This document shows positions 19,425-30,868 of a stretch of DNA of 64,000 bases, piece by piece. The first letter of the stretch is position 1; every line of letters begins with the position of its first letter. This DNA comes from Flavisphingomonas formosensis (lineage in GTDB: Bacteria; Pseudomonadota; Alphaproteobacteria; Sphingomonadales; Sphingomonadaceae): NCBI RefSeq assembly GCF_009755815.1, contig NZ_WRPK01000010.1, forward strand, positions 248,001 to 312,000. Reading direction: 5' to 3'. Made by a program: the position numbers and the translations under genes. The notes beneath the pieces were generated by a model that had not been told where the DNA came from, did no database searches, and was given only the letters and a program-made list of their open reading frames with translations.

Positions 19425-19550
19425 TCAGCGCAGCAGCGCGGCAACCGTGCCGATCACTGCGGAAATCGAGCAGGAATAGAGTGTGAGGTTCGCTGCCCCC
19501 TGCGCGCCCAGCCAGTCCACGATCCGCGTCCAGCGCGAAGGCGATGGCAT
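19425..19550 (-). CDS. Possible 41-aa small membrane peptide
   Basis: A short frame from ATG 19550 starts MPSPSRWTRIVDWLGAQG and continues with one hydrophobic helix (ANLTLYSCSISAVIGTVAALL). No clear ribosome site precedes it. It is the only protein-like reading I see in the 358-bp gap 19415-19772; the rest of the gap holds nothing recognisable. It could be a real micro-protein or a chance frame. Confidence 0.25.
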   Translation of the reverse strand: MPSPSRWTRIVDWLGAQGAANLTLYSCSISAVIGTVAALLR

Positions 19551-19772
19551 GAGAGCGCGTTCATAGGGTCGGTCGGGTCTGTGCTCCATCCGGACGGACT
19601 AGGCGGGTCCGGCATTGGGATTCGAGAGCGCAACCGCGATGAACGCATAGGTTTTGCATATGGACGCCGTGCCCGATGGCACAGCTTCGGATACAAAAAG
19701 GGAACAAAACCTCTCGACGTCCGCAGAGCAGCAATCTATGGCTTCGGCGGGGCTTTCAGGGGGGTGTTTGCA

Positions 19773-22700
19773 ATGCGTCTGGCGCGTGCCGCGCAATTCG
19801 TGCTCGGGCTGGGGGCGATCTCCCTGCCATGTCCAGTCTGGGCCGAAGCACCGGCTGCCGCCGTGCGGTCGGAACGGCCGCTGATCGGCCCGCCGGCATC
19901 CTGGGTGCTCCCGGCGGCCATACCGCCCGCTCCCCCCGCTGCCGAGGGCGCCGCGACGATCATCCTGCTCTCGGACTCGCAGCATCGCCTCACGGACGAG
20001 GGCAATACCGACTATTTCAACGGCATCCAAAAGATAGCGAGCGCGCAGGGGCTCGACGGAGGCGCGCTCCAGATCGAATGGGATCCTGCGCTCGAAACCG
20101 TGACGATCCACCATTATCGCCTCATCAGGAATGGTGTGACCATCGACCTGCTCGGCGATGGATCGAAGCTCACCATCGTCCGGCGCGAAACCAATCTCGA
20201 ACGCGCGGCTCTGGACGGGCAATTGACCGCCACGCTGCAGCCCGAAGACGTACGCGTCGGCGACATTCTCGACATGGCCTACAGCGTTACGCGTCGCGAT
20301 CCGGCGATGGCAGGCCATTCGGACCTGCTCGTCGGGCCGGGCGATGGTCTCAGTTATGGCCGAAGCCGCGTCCGGCTGCTTTGGCCGAGCTCCAAGCCGA
20401 TGAAATGGCGTGTGCTGCCGGGCGCCTTGCAACCGAAGCTCGGCCGGGCGAACGGCGACTTGGAACTCGTTTCCGACCTGACCAACGTCACCACGGCGCG
20501 CGCTCCGCGCGGCGCCCCTTCGCGGTTTCAGATCATCAACGCCATCGAGGCGACCGATTTCAAGGATTGGGCCACGGTTTCGCGCGTGATGGCACCACTC
20601 TACGCCAAGGCGCTGGCGCTCGCGCAGGACAGCGCCGTCAAGGCTGAAGCGGCGCGGATCGCAAAGACGACAAGCGACCCGCGAACCCGCGCGGAACTCG
20701 CGCTTCAGCTGGTGCAGGACAATGTTCGTTACCTGTTCCTCGGAATGGACGATGGCGGCTACGTCCCGGCCGCGGCCGAGCTCACCTGGACGCGGCGTTT
20801 CGGCGATTGCAAGGCAAAGACGGTGCTGCTGATCGCCCTTCTGCGCGAGCTCGGCATCGAGGCGCGTCCTGTCCTGGTCAACACGGAACGCGGCGATTTC
20901 GTGGCCGAACGCTTGCCTGCCGTGAGCGCCTTCGATCATGTGATCGTCGAGGCGCGCATTGCCGGCCGTTCCTATTGGATGGATGGAACGCGTCTCGGCG
21001 ACCGCCACCTGGATCAGCTGCAAACGCCCAATTATCGCGTCGGTCTCCCGATCGAAGCGGAAGGCGCGGGGCTCGTGCCTCTGATACCGGAGCAGCCGAC
21101 GCAAGCCATGCAGGTTTCCAGCCTGATGCTCGACGCGACGAAAGGCATAGACGCTCCGGCACCCGCATCGGGCGAAATACGCTATCGCGGCGACAAGGCC
21201 GTGGATCTGCGCGTGGGCCTCGCCGAACTGTCCGTTTCCGACAGGGACAAGGCGCTGCGCAAGATGTGGCGTTCAATTTATGATTTCGTGACCCCCGAGA
21301 CGGTGACCACGAAGGTCGATCCCGACAGTGGCGACTTCATCATGACGATGACGGGCACCGCGCGGATGGATTGGCGGACGCAGAACGGCGCGCGCTGGTA
21401 TGAGGTGAATGGCGCGACGCTCGGGTGGAAGCTGGACACCGATCGCGACGGCGAAATCAACGCCGACGCGCCTTTCGCCTTCGACTATCCGGACTGGTGG
21501 CAAAACCGCCAAACCATCAAGCTGCCACGCGGCGGCGTTGGTTTCGGCCTGCAGGGTGGATCCTTCGATCGCACGATCGGCGGGCTCTACGCCTTTCACC
21601 GCAAGGTCGCCATTTCGAACGGCGTGATGACGATGGAAGCGGAAACCCGCGCGCTGGCGCCCGAATTGCCTGCGGCGAAAGCGGAACAGACGCGACGCGA
21701 ATTGACCGAGCTTACGCAGGACGGCGTCTTCATCCGTGCCCCCCTGGAAGATCGCGCCATGGTCCCGCCACCAATAATCACACCGTCCGCACCGCCAATA
21801 ATCACACCGGTCGCGCCGCCGCCGATCTTCGTGCCTCCGCCCCCGGAACGCCCGGAACCTGCCGGCGACACGCTCGAGCAGGCGAAGGCACATTTCCGCG
21901 AAGCCCTCGATCTCTTCAAGAAGCATGAAGACAAGAATGCCGAGCGCGAAGCGCGGTTGGGAGTCGAACTCGCGCCCGACTTCGGCGTAGGTCGTGCGCT
22001 TTATGCACTCATCCTCGCAACCGCCGGCATGCCCGGCGCGGACGCTGAAGCAGATCGCGCCATTGCGCTGGATAGCGGGCAGTGGATGGCGTGGCGCGCC
22101 AAGGCCATGGTCGCAATGTCGCAACAGCGTTATTCTGATGCGATCGACATTTTCAACCGAACGCTTGCCCGCGCAAAGGGTGATGCGCTCACATATTCAG
22201 GGCGAGCGATAGCCTATCTGGAAATCGGCCAATATGGACGTGCGCTCGCGGATTTCGATACCGCACGTGCGCTTGATCCATCGGTGAACATCGGCATGGA
22301 TCGTGCCGAAACGCTCATGCATCTTGGCCGGGCGGAGGACGCTCTCGATGAAGCGGACCGAACCGTCGCTTCACGGCCCGAAGACGAAGCGATCCGTGCC
22401 CGTCGCGCGCGGCTGCGCGCGAAGGTGGGCCGACGCCAGGAAGCCGTGGCCGATCTGAACATGGTGATCGCTCGGAAACCCACGGCAGCCAATTTCACGG
22501 CAAGGGCAGCGGCTCGCCCCGCCATCGATCGGTACGGCCGGCAGGCAGATCTCACAGCGGCCCTGCGGCTCGATCCCCTTTATGTCGCCGCCTATCGGCT
22601 TCGCACGTCGGACGAAATCGACAATGGTGAGTTGGACGCCGCGGAAGCCGACATCGCGGTATGGGAAAGACTGGCTCCCAAGGACCGCGATCTGATCTTC

Positions 22701-23156
22701 ATGAAACAGAATATTCTCGCGCGCCGGGGCAAGCCGCTGGAAGCGCTGCGCATGGCAGACGAATATGTTGCGAAAAGCCAGCGTAGTGCCGCCGCGCTGT
22801 ACGAACGATGCTGGATGAAGGCTACGCTCAATATCGCCCCGGAAACCGCCGCCGCAGATTGCGATGCCGCCTTGCATTTGCTTCCCGCTTCCACCGCGGC
22901 ACTCGAAAGCCGCGGCCTCGCCAAACTCCGCATCGGCAGGGCGGACGAAGCGATCGCGGATTATTCGGAAATCCTGAAGCGGGACCCTTATCGTGCCTTC
23001 TCGATGTACGGCCGCGGCATCGCTTGGGCGCGCAAAGGCGATGTGAAGCAGGCACGCGCCGATCTCATCGCAGCGCAACTGCTGGATCCCGATATCGCGG
23101 CCGAGTTCGCCCGCTACGGGCTGTCGCCGGGATTTACCGTGTCGATCCCGGAATAG
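19773..23156 (+). CDS. Large exported DUF3857/transglutaminase-core protein with C-terminal TPRs
   Basis: 1127 aa from ATG 19773 (AGGGGGG upstream). This start gives a signal peptide ending in PVWAEA. Residues about 50-300 are DUF3857. A transglutaminase/protease-like core follows with the triad Cys346 (FGDCKAKT), His in SAFDHVIVEA and Asp in YWMDGTR. After it comes a beta-rich DUF2569/3858-like segment, a proline-rich hinge around residue 680 with repeated IITP units, and about ten TPR-like repeats to the end. Proteins of this layout occur in Bacteroidetes and sphingomonads; they are periplasmic or membrane-associated and of unknown role. The last 23 bases overlap the end of the convergent MocR gene. 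Confidence 0.85.
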   Translation: MRLARAAQFVLGLGAISLPCPVWAEAPAAAVRSERPLIGPPASWVLPAAIPPAPPAAEGAATIILLSDSQHRLTDEGNTDYFNGIQKIASAQGLDGGALQIEWDPALETVTIHHYRLIRNGVTIDLLGDGSKLTIVRRETNLERAALDGQLTATLQPEDVRVGDILDMAYSVTRRDPAMAGHSDLLVGPGDGLSYGRSRVRLLWPSSKPMKWRVLPGALQPKLGRANGDLELVSDLTNVTTARAPRGAPSRFQIINAIEATDFKDWATVSRVMAPLYAKALALAQDSAVKAEAARIAKTTSDPRTRAELALQLVQDNVRYLFLGMDDGGYVPAAAELTWTRRFGDCKAKTVLLIALLRELGIEARPVLVNTERGDFVAERLPAVSAFDHVIVEARIAGRSYWMDGTRLGDRHLDQLQTPNYRVGLPIEAEGAGLVPLIPEQPTQAMQVSSLMLDATKGIDAPAPASGEIRYRGDKAVDLRVGLAELSVSDRDKALRKMWRSIYDFVTPETVTTKVDPDSGDFIMTMTGTARMDWRTQNGARWYEVNGATLGWKLDTDRDGEINADAPFAFDYPDWWQNRQTIKLPRGGVGFGLQGGSFDRTIGGLYAFHRKVAISNGVMTMEAETRALAPELPAAKAEQTRRELTELTQDGVFIRAPLEDRAMVPPPIITPSAPPIITPVAPPPIFVPPPPERPEPAGDTLEQAKAHFREALDLFKKHEDKNAEREARLGVELAPDFGVGRALYALILATAGMPGADAEADRAIALDSGQWMAWRAKAMVAMSQQRYSDAIDIFNRTLARAKGDALTYSGRAIAYLEIGQYGRALADFDTARALDPSVNIGMDRAETLMHLGRAEDALDEADRTVASRPEDEAIRARRARLRAKVGRRQEAVADLNMVIARKPTAANFTARAAARPAIDRYGRQADLTAALRLDPLYVAAYRLRTSDEIDNGELDAAEADIAVWERLAPKDRDLIFMKQNILARRGKPLEALRMADEYVAKSQRSAAALYERCWMKATLNIAPETAAADCDAALHLLPASTAALESRGLAKLRIGRADEAIADYSEILKRDPYRAFSMYGRGIAWARKGDVKQARADLIAAQLLDPDIAAEFARYGLSPGFTVSIPE

Positions 23157-24567
23157 CGGCGTCGACTGCCGCCACATCCAGCGCCCGCGCCAGCACCGCA
23201 AAGACAGCGGGATCGCCCATCTGCGCGACGTTGAACCGCATATGGCGCGAGGCCATCTGCGACACGCTGAACACGTTGCCAGGAGCAAGGACCACATTTT
23301 CGCGGAGCGCCGTCCGCGCCACCGCCGCCGCGTCACAGCCTTCGGGCAGGCTGCACCACAGATAGAAGCCGCCCCGCGGCATCAGCCAGGGCGTGATGCC
23401 CATCGCCTCCAGCCGCTCCGCCACGTCGCGCCGCGCGCGGGCAAGACGGCGGCGGATCTCTTCCAGATGCTTGCGGTAGCTGCCGTCGCCGAGCGTCGCG
23501 AAGACCAGCTCGGCCGCGACCGGACTCACGCCGACGAAGCTGGTGGCGATCTGCAGATCGACCAGCCCCTCGATCCAGTCCCGTCGCGCCGCGATGTAGC
23601 CGCAGCGGATCGAGGCGGAGAGCGTCTTCGAGAAGCTGCCGATCCGGATCACCTGAGCGAGACCGTCGAGCGCCGCGAGCCGCGGCGAGGGCTCCGGCTC
23701 GAAATCGGCGAAGATATCGTCCTCGACGATGGTGATGTCCTGCGCGGCGGCGATCGTAAGCAGCCTGTGCGCGGTCTGCGGCGAGAGCGTGGCGCCGGTC
23801 GGATTATGCAGCGCGGAATTGGTGACGTAGAGCCGCGGCCGATGCCGCGCTGCCGCCTCGGCAAAGGCGTCCATGTCCGGCCCCGTCGGCGTGTACGGGA
23901 CGCCGACGATCTTCGCCTGATGGGCGCGGAGCAGCGCCCGGAAATTGAAATAGCAGGGATCGTCGACCAGCACCGTATCGTCCGGGCGCAACAGGAACCG
24001 GCAGATGAGGTCGATCGCCTGCGTCGCCGAACCGGTGAGCAGCAGCTGGTCCGGCGCCACCGCCAGCCCCTCCCCCGCGAACTGGCGGGCGAGCAGGCCG
24101 CGCAGCGGCAGCGGCCCGCGTGTCGTGCCATAGTCGCACAGCCGGGCATCATCCAGGCGGGCAAGGCCGCGCAGCGCGCGACGAATCGCGGCATTGGGCA
24201 TCCAGTCGTCGGGGAGCCAGCCGCAGCCCGGCTTGGGCAATGCCCTGTCCGTATCCAGCGACTGGCGCGAGACCCAGAAGGGATCGATCGCCTGATCCAA
24301 CTTCGGCCCGATCTCCGCCAGGGCCAGCGGCGGCGGCGGTGCCGAGACATAGAAGCCGGAACCGGGTCGAGCCCGGATCACGCCTTCCGCCGCCAGCCGA
24401 TCATAGGCTTCGACCACGGTCGACGGCGATACACCCATCGTCGCCGCGAAGCGCCGCACCGAAGGCAGGCGATCGCCGGTGGTGAGCGCGTGGCTGGCAA
24501 GCCTGGCGCGGATCGCCGCCATCACCGCGCCGGTCCGGCCGCGCTTCATTTCCCCGATCGTCGCCAT
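23134..24567 (-). CDS. MocR/PdxR-type GntR regulator with aminotransferase domain
   Basis: 477 aa from ATG 24567; the frame is open to 24990 but adds nothing family-like. A GntR winged helix (LTTGDRLPSVRRFAATMGVS, PSTVVEAYDRLAAEGVI) at residues about 20-75 is fused to a class I aminotransferase-like domain. The PLP-binding lysine is in GSFSKTLSAS, and TNSALHNPTGATLS is the Asn region. MocR proteins use PLP as effector-binding cofactor and usually control a divergent transporter or vitamin B6 gene. The divergent neighbour here is an EamA exporter, 102 bp away. Confidence 0.9.
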   Translation of the reverse strand: MATIGEMKRGRTGAVMAAIRARLASHALTTGDRLPSVRRFAATMGVSPSTVVEAYDRLAAEGVIRARPGSGFYVSAPPPPLALAEIGPKLDQAIDPFWVSRQSLDTDRALPKPGCGWLPDDWMPNAAIRRALRGLARLDDARLCDYGTTRGPLPLRGLLARQFAGEGLAVAPDQLLLTGSATQAIDLICRFLLRPDDTVLVDDPCYFNFRALLRAHQAKIVGVPYTPTGPDMDAFAEAAARHRPRLYVTNSALHNPTGATLSPQTAHRLLTIAAAQDITIVEDDIFADFEPEPSPRLAALDGLAQVIRIGSFSKTLSASIRCGYIAARRDWIEGLVDLQIATSFVGVSPVAAELVFATLGDGSYRKHLEEIRRRLARARRDVAERLEAMGITPWLMPRGGFYLWCSLPEGCDAAAVARTALRENVVLAPGNVFSVSQMASRHMRFNVAQMGDPAVFAVLARALDVAAVDAAIPGSTR

Positions 24568-24594
24568 CCCGCCGTATGCCCTTTGGTGCCCATA

Positions 24595-24615
24595 CAGTAT
24601 TCCTGAATTGTACTG
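24595..24615. promoter_or_regulatory. Candidate operator between the MocR and EamA genes
   Basis: CAGTA (24595-24599) and TACTG (24611-24615) form an inverted repeat with 11 bases between. The same AT-rich stretch also carries ACTGAACTGT directly to the right, giving direct-repeat-like ACTG steps. It is the only AT-rich patch in the 102-bp divergent gap, where the MocR protein would be expected to bind. Confidence 0.35.
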
Positions 24616-24669
24616 AACTGTCGCTGTCGTCGCCAGCCCATCCTGCCTAAGCGAGGCACGGGAGGCAGC

Positions 24670-25566
24670 ATGAGAACGACGACGAGCATGACATCCGCCC
24701 GGGTGACGACGGCCGGCACGGAAGGGTGGATCAGCGGGATGATCGGCGTGATCATCTTCAGCGGTTCGCTGCCCGCAACCCGGCTGGCGATCGCTGGCTT
24801 CTCGCCGCTGTTCCTCACTTCGGCGCGCGCCGTGATCGCGGCAGTGCTGGGCATGGTGCTGTTCGCCGCGATACGGCAGCCGTGGCCCGCGCGGCGCGAC
24901 CTCGCTTCGCTCGCCATCGTGGCGTTCGGCGTGGTGATCGGTTTTCCGCTGCTGTCGGCGCTGGCGCTGCAGCATATCAGCTCGGCCCATTCGATCGTGT
25001 TCATGGGGCTGCTGCCGCCGACGACGGCGCTGTTCGGCGTGCTGCGCGGCGGCGAGCGGCCGAGGCCGGCCTTCTGGCTGTTTTCGGGCATCGGCGCGCT
25101 GTCGGTCATGGTCTTCGCTTTGTCGCGCGGCGGCGACGGATCGGTGGTGGGCGACCTGCTCATCGTCGCCGCGATCATCGTCTGCGGGCTCGGCTATGCC
25201 GAGGGCGCCGCGCTCTCGCGCCGGCTCGGCGGCTGGCAGGTGATCTGCTGGGCGCTGCTGCTCACCCTGCCCGTGACGGCCGGCCTGGCCCTGGCGACGC
25301 GACCCGCGCAGTGGACCGGCATTGGTGCGCCCGCCTGGCTGGGCCTCGCCTATGTCTCGCTGTTCAGCATGCTGATCGGCTTCGTCTTCTGGTACCGCGG
25401 TCTCGCCCTCGGCGGCATCGCGCGCGTCGGCCAGCTCCAGCTGCTCCAGCCCTTCTTCGGCCTGACCCTGGCCGGGCTGCTGCTCGGCGAGCCGATCAGC
25501 CCGACGATGATCGCGGCGACTGGGCTCGTCGTGCTGTGCGTGGCGGGCGCGAAACGCTTCGGATGA
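24670..25566 (+). CDS. EamA/DMT-superfamily transporter
   Basis: 298 aa, ten hydrophobic segments in two five-helix EamA halves (GMIGVIIFSGSLPATRLAIA at the start; YVSLFSMLIGFVFWYRGLAL and LLLGEPISPTMIAATGLVVL in the second half). Inner-membrane exporters of this family carry amino acids or other small metabolites. Control by the divergent MocR regulator hints at an amino-acid or B6-related substrate, but that is inference. It converges on kdpE with 12 bp between. Confidence 0.88.
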   Translation: MRTTTSMTSARVTTAGTEGWISGMIGVIIFSGSLPATRLAIAGFSPLFLTSARAVIAAVLGMVLFAAIRQPWPARRDLASLAIVAFGVVIGFPLLSALALQHISSAHSIVFMGLLPPTTALFGVLRGGERPRPAFWLFSGIGALSVMVFALSRGGDGSVVGDLLIVAAIIVCGLGYAEGAALSRRLGGWQVICWALLLTLPVTAGLALATRPAQWTGIGAPAWLGLAYVSLFSMLIGFVFWYRGLALGGIARVGQLQLLQPFFGLTLAGLLLGEPISPTMIAATGLVVLCVAGAKRFG

Positions 25567-25578
25567 GGGTGCGGCGGA

Positions 25579-26271
25579 TCACTCGCCCGTCCGCAGCCGA
25601 TACCCCACGCCTAGCTCATTGGTGATGATCTCCGGCCGCTGCGGGTCCGTCTCAAGCTTCTGCCGCAGCGCGCGGACGAGCACGCGCAGATATTCCACAT
25701 GATGCTCGATCTCGTGCGGCCAGACATGATCCATGATCTGGCCATGGGTGATGACGCGGCCGGGATGGCGGGCGAGTTGCGCCAGCACGGCATATTCCTT
25801 CGGGGTCAGATGCACCTCGACGCCCGCCTTGGCGACGTGGCGGCGCATCAGATCGATCTCGAGATCGCCGGCACGGACGGTCAGCGCGCCGCCGTCCTTG
25901 GTCATCCGGTTGCGCAGCGCGACGCGCACCCGCGCCAGCAACTCGTCGGTGTCGAAGGGCTTGGTGAGATAATCGTCCGCGCCGAGGTCCAGCGCGGCCA
26001 CCTTCTCCTCCGTGGCGTCGCGCGCGGAGATGATGATCAGGGTGGTGTCCGTTTCCTTCTTCATCAGCGGCACCAGCTCCAGCCCGTCGCGATCCGGCAG
26101 GCCGAGATCGAGCAAGGTCACCTCTGGCCGCTCTCCGCGCAGCCGATCGAGCGCTTCGCGGCCGGTCTCGGCCTCGACGATACGATAATCGGCGCGGGTG
26201 AGCGCCGCGTTGATCAGCCGGCGGATTTGCGGCTCATTGTCCACGACCAGCACGGTGTGACGGGATGTCAT
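25579..26271 (-). CDS. kdpE: KdpE-type response regulator
   Basis: 230 aa. Receiver domain with phospho-acceptor Asp55 (TLLDLGLPD), the acidic pair at residues 11-13 and the lysine in YLTKPFDTDE, followed by an OmpR-type winged helix ending ITNELGVGYRLR. It lies 44 bp downstream of kdpC in the place kdpD normally occupies, so it belongs to the kdp operon. KdpE is normally phosphorylated by the sensor kinase KdpD and activates kdpFABC at low K+. No kdpD is present here, so its kinase must be elsewhere or replaced. Confidence 0.9.
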   Translation of the reverse strand: MTSRHTVLVVDNEPQIRRLINAALTRADYRIVEAETGREALDRLRGERPEVTLLDLGLPDRDGLELVPLMKKETDTTLIIISARDATEEKVAALDLGADDYLTKPFDTDELLARVRVALRNRMTKDGGALTVRAGDLEIDLMRRHVAKAGVEVHLTPKEYAVLAQLARHPGRVITHGQIMDHVWPHEIEHHVEYLRVLVRALRQKLETDPQRPEIITNELGVGYRLRTGE

Positions 26272-26315
26272 CCGTCCTCTTCCTTATTCTTCATCATCCG
26301 CACAGAAGACCATGA

Positions 26316-26903
26316 TCACCGCTCCGAGGCCGGCATCGCATCCAGCGCGAGGTTGAGCGCCAACACATTGACCCGCGGCTCCCCGAGGAAACCGAGCAGC
26401 GGCTGCTGCACTGACCGGTCGACCAGCGCCCGCACCTGCGCCGCCGGCAGTTCGCGCGCCGCCGCGACGCGCGCAACCTGGTAGCGGGCAGCCTCCGGGG
26501 TGATGTCCGGATCGAGGCCCGAGCCCGAGGTCGTCACCAGATCGGCGGGCACCGGCTGGCCCGGATGCTGCGCCGAAAGCGTCTTCACATCGCCCTTCAC
26601 CCGATCGGCGAGCGCCTGCGAGGTCGGCCCGAGATTGGAGCCGGACGAGGCGAGCCCGTCATAACCCTTGCCCGCCGCCGAAGGACGCGCAGCGAAATAG
26701 CGCGGGCTCGCGAAGCCCTGCCCGATCAGGCGGGAGCCGATCGTCTTGCCGTTCCGCTCGACGAGGCTGCCATTGGCCTGCGCCGGAAAGACGAGCTGGC
26801 CGATGCCCGTCAGCGCGAGCGGATAGACGATGCCAAGCAGCAGGGCGAAAAGCAGCGTCATCACCAGGGCGGGACGCAGCGATGTCAGGAAATCCTTGCT
26901 CAT
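26316..26903 (-). CDS. kdpC: Potassium-transporting ATPase subunit C
   Basis: 195 aa, typical KdpC length. One N-terminal membrane helix ([21 protein letters not shown]) and family blocks [49 protein letters not shown] and [14 protein letters not shown]. KdpC stabilises the KdpFABC complex on the periplasmic side and affects ATP affinity. It lies 12 bp after kdpB. Confidence 0.96.
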   Translation of the reverse strand: MSKDFLTSLRPALVMTLLFALLLGIVYPLALTGIGQLVFPAQANGSLVERNGKTIGSRLIGQGFASPRYFAARPSAAGKGYDGLASSGSNLGPTSQALADRVKGDVKTLSAQHPGQPVPADLVTTSGSGLDPDITPEAARYQVARVAAARELPAAQVRALVDRSVQQPLLGFLGEPRVNVLALNLALDAMPASER

Positions 26904-26915
26904 TGTCCTGTTTCC

Positions 26916-28952
<2,037 letters not shown>

Positions 28953-28965
28953 TGCTTCGCTCCAA

Positions 28966-30669
28966 TCAGAAAAGGTGTCCGCCGATCATCGCGAGATGAT
29001 CGGCGATGGGGCCGAGCGCGAGGCTGGGCAGGAAGGTGAGTCCGCCGACGATCAGCACGATGCCGATCAGCAGGCTCGTCCACAGCGGCCCCGTCGTCGG
29101 GAAGGACCCCGCGGATTCCGGCGTGTACTTCTTCGCGGCCAGGCTCCCGGCGATCGCCAGCATGGGCACGATGATGAAGAAGCGGCCGATCCACATCGCG
29201 ACGCCGAGCAGGCCGTCATAGAAGGGTGTGTTGGCGGTCAGGCCGGCAAAGGCCGAGCCGTTGTTGCCCACCGCCGAGGTGAATGCATAGAGTATTTCGG
29301 AGAAACCGTGCGGCCCCTTGTTGAGCGGTCCGACGAGGCCGGCCTGGGTGACGGAAGCGATGGCGGTGAAGCCGAGGATGACCAGCGGCAGCACGGCAAT
29401 GGCGAGCACCGCGAGCTTCACCTCCCGGCCCTCGATCTTTTTACCGACATATTCCGGGGTGCGACCCACCATCAACCCGGCGACGAAAACCGCGAGGATC
29501 GCGAACAGCAGGAAGCCGTATATGCCAGCGCCGACGCCGCCGACGACCACTTCGCCAAGCTGGATGTTGAACAGCGGAATCATGCCGCCGAGCGCGGTGA
29601 AGCTGTCATGCATCGCATTAACCGCGCCGCACGATGCCGCCGTGGTGACGACGGAGAAGAGCGACGAGGCCGCGATGCCGAAGCGCACCTCCTTGCCTTC
29701 CATGTTGCCGCCCGGCACGCCGAGCTGGTGCAGCACCGGATTGCCCGCCGCCTCCTGCCAGTAGGTGATGGTGACGCCGATCAGGAAGATGGTGACCATC
29801 GCCGCGAGGATCGCCCAGCCCTGCCGCGGATTGCCGACCGCCTTGCCGAACGTCCAGGTCAGCCCGAAGCCGATCGCGAAGATCGACAGCATCTGCACGA
29901 AATCGGTCAGCGCGGTCGGATTCTCGAACGGATGCGCGCTGTTGGCATTGAAGAAGCCCCCGCCATTGGTGCCCAGCATCTTGATCGCCTCCTGCGAGGC
30001 GACGGGACCGAGCGTCAGCGTCTGCTTCGCACCCTCCAGGGTCGTCACGTCGACCGAGCCTGCCAATGTCTGCGGCACGCCGCTGGCAATCAGGAACAGC
30101 GCGTAGACGATGCAGAGCGGCAGCAGCAGATAGAGGGTGATGCGCGTGCAATCGGCCCAGAAATTGCCGATCGTGCTCGCGCTGCGCCGGGCAAAGCCGC
30201 GGAAGAAGGCGAAAGCCAGCGCGATGCCCGTCGCCGCGGACAGGAAGTTGTGGATGGTGAGGCCCAGCATCTGGCTAAGATTCGACATGGTCGATTCGCC
30301 GCCATAGCTCTGCCAGTTGGTATTGGTCGTGAAGCTGACCGCCGTGTTGAACGACAGATGCTCCGGCAGAGCCCCATAATGCAGCGGATTGAGCGGCAGC
30401 ATGCCCTGGAGACGCAGTATCGCATAGGTGAAGAACAGCAGCACGGCATTGAATATCAGCATATGCACCGCATAACGGCGCCAGCTCTGCTCTGCCGTCG
30501 GGTCGATGCCCGACAGCCTGTAGAATCCGGCCTCGATCGGGCCCAATATCGCGTGCAGCGGCGTGCTGCGGCCTTCATAGAGCGCATGCAGCCACAGCCC
30601 GAGCGGCTTGGTGAGCGCGAGCAGGATGCCGACGAAGGCGAGGATCAGCATCCATCCCTGGACGGTCAT
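28966..30669 (-). CDS. kdpA: Potassium-transporting ATPase subunit A
   Basis: 567 aa from ATG 30669, preceded by AAAGGAGG; the frame is open to 30753 but overlaps kdpF. KdpA is the K+-channel-like subunit. The selectivity-filter regions are visible: [54 protein letters not shown] and [12 protein letters not shown]. About ten membrane helices. It forms the ion pathway of the Kdp pump. Confidence 0.97.
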   Translation of the reverse strand: MTVQGWMLILAFVGILLALTKPLGLWLHALYEGRSTPLHAILGPIEAGFYRLSGIDPTAEQSWRRYAVHMLIFNAVLLFFTYAILRLQGMLPLNPLHYGALPEHLSFNTAVSFTTNTNWQSYGGESTMSNLSQMLGLTIHNFLSAATGIALAFAFFRGFARRSASTIGNFWADCTRITLYLLLPLCIVYALFLIASGVPQTLAGSVDVTTLEGAKQTLTLGPVASQEAIKMLGTNGGGFFNANSAHPFENPTALTDFVQMLSIFAIGFGLTWTFGKAVGNPRQGWAILAAMVTIFLIGVTITYWQEAAGNPVLHQLGVPGGNMEGKEVRFGIAASSLFSVVTTAASCGAVNAMHDSFTALGGMIPLFNIQLGEVVVGGVGAGIYGFLLFAILAVFVAGLMVGRTPEYVGKKIEGREVKLAVLAIAVLPLVILGFTAIASVTQAGLVGPLNKGPHGFSEILYAFTSAVGNNGSAFAGLTANTPFYDGLLGVAMWIGRFFIIVPMLAIAGSLAAKKYTPESAGSFPTTGPLWTSLLIGIVLIVGGLTFLPSLALGPIADHLAMIGGHLF

Positions 30670-30682
30670 GATGCGCCTCCTT

Positions 30683-30772
30683 TCAGAAGCGTTCGGGCCG
30701 CACGAGCACGGCGACCAGATAGAGGAGAAGACCCGCCCCGGTGGCCGCGGCAAGCCAGAGATCGATTGTCAT
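30683..30772 (-). CDS. kdpF: Potassium-transporting ATPase subunit F
   Basis: 29 aa ([20 protein letters not shown], then AVLVRPERF). It is a single membrane helix ending in the L-x-RPERF tail that marks KdpF. It is located 13 bp before kdpA, as in other kdp operons. KdpF is a small lipid-like stabiliser of the pump. Confidence 0.9.
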   Translation of the reverse strand: MTIDLWLAAATGAGLLLYLVAVLVRPERF

Positions 30773-30784
30773 CGAAGCAATCCT

Positions 30785-30868
30785 TCAAGCGTTGTCGCAG
30801 AGCTGCACATAGGCGAGCGTCGCCGCCAGCAGCCCCAGCGTGATGGCGATCCAGAAAAGATCCTGCAT
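30785..30868 (-). CDS. 27-aa single-helix membrane peptide at the head of the kdp operon
   Basis: MQDLFWIAITLGLLAATLAY followed by VQLCDNA. One hydrophobic helix with an acidic tail containing Cys-Asp. The stop is 12 bp before the kdpF start. Similar tiny peptides with a Y-V-x-x-C-D ending precede kdpF in other proteobacteria, as far as I recall, but they carry no name. It may be an extra accessory subunit of Kdp. Confidence 0.6.
   Translation of the reverse strand: MQDLFWIAITLGLLAATLAYVQLCDNA

Noticed and set aside
26272-26315. kdpD remnant between kdpC and kdpE
   Set aside because: Only 44 bases are available. A short frame there (MVFCADDEE then stop) shows no resemblance to KdpD, so I record absence and not a pseudogene.
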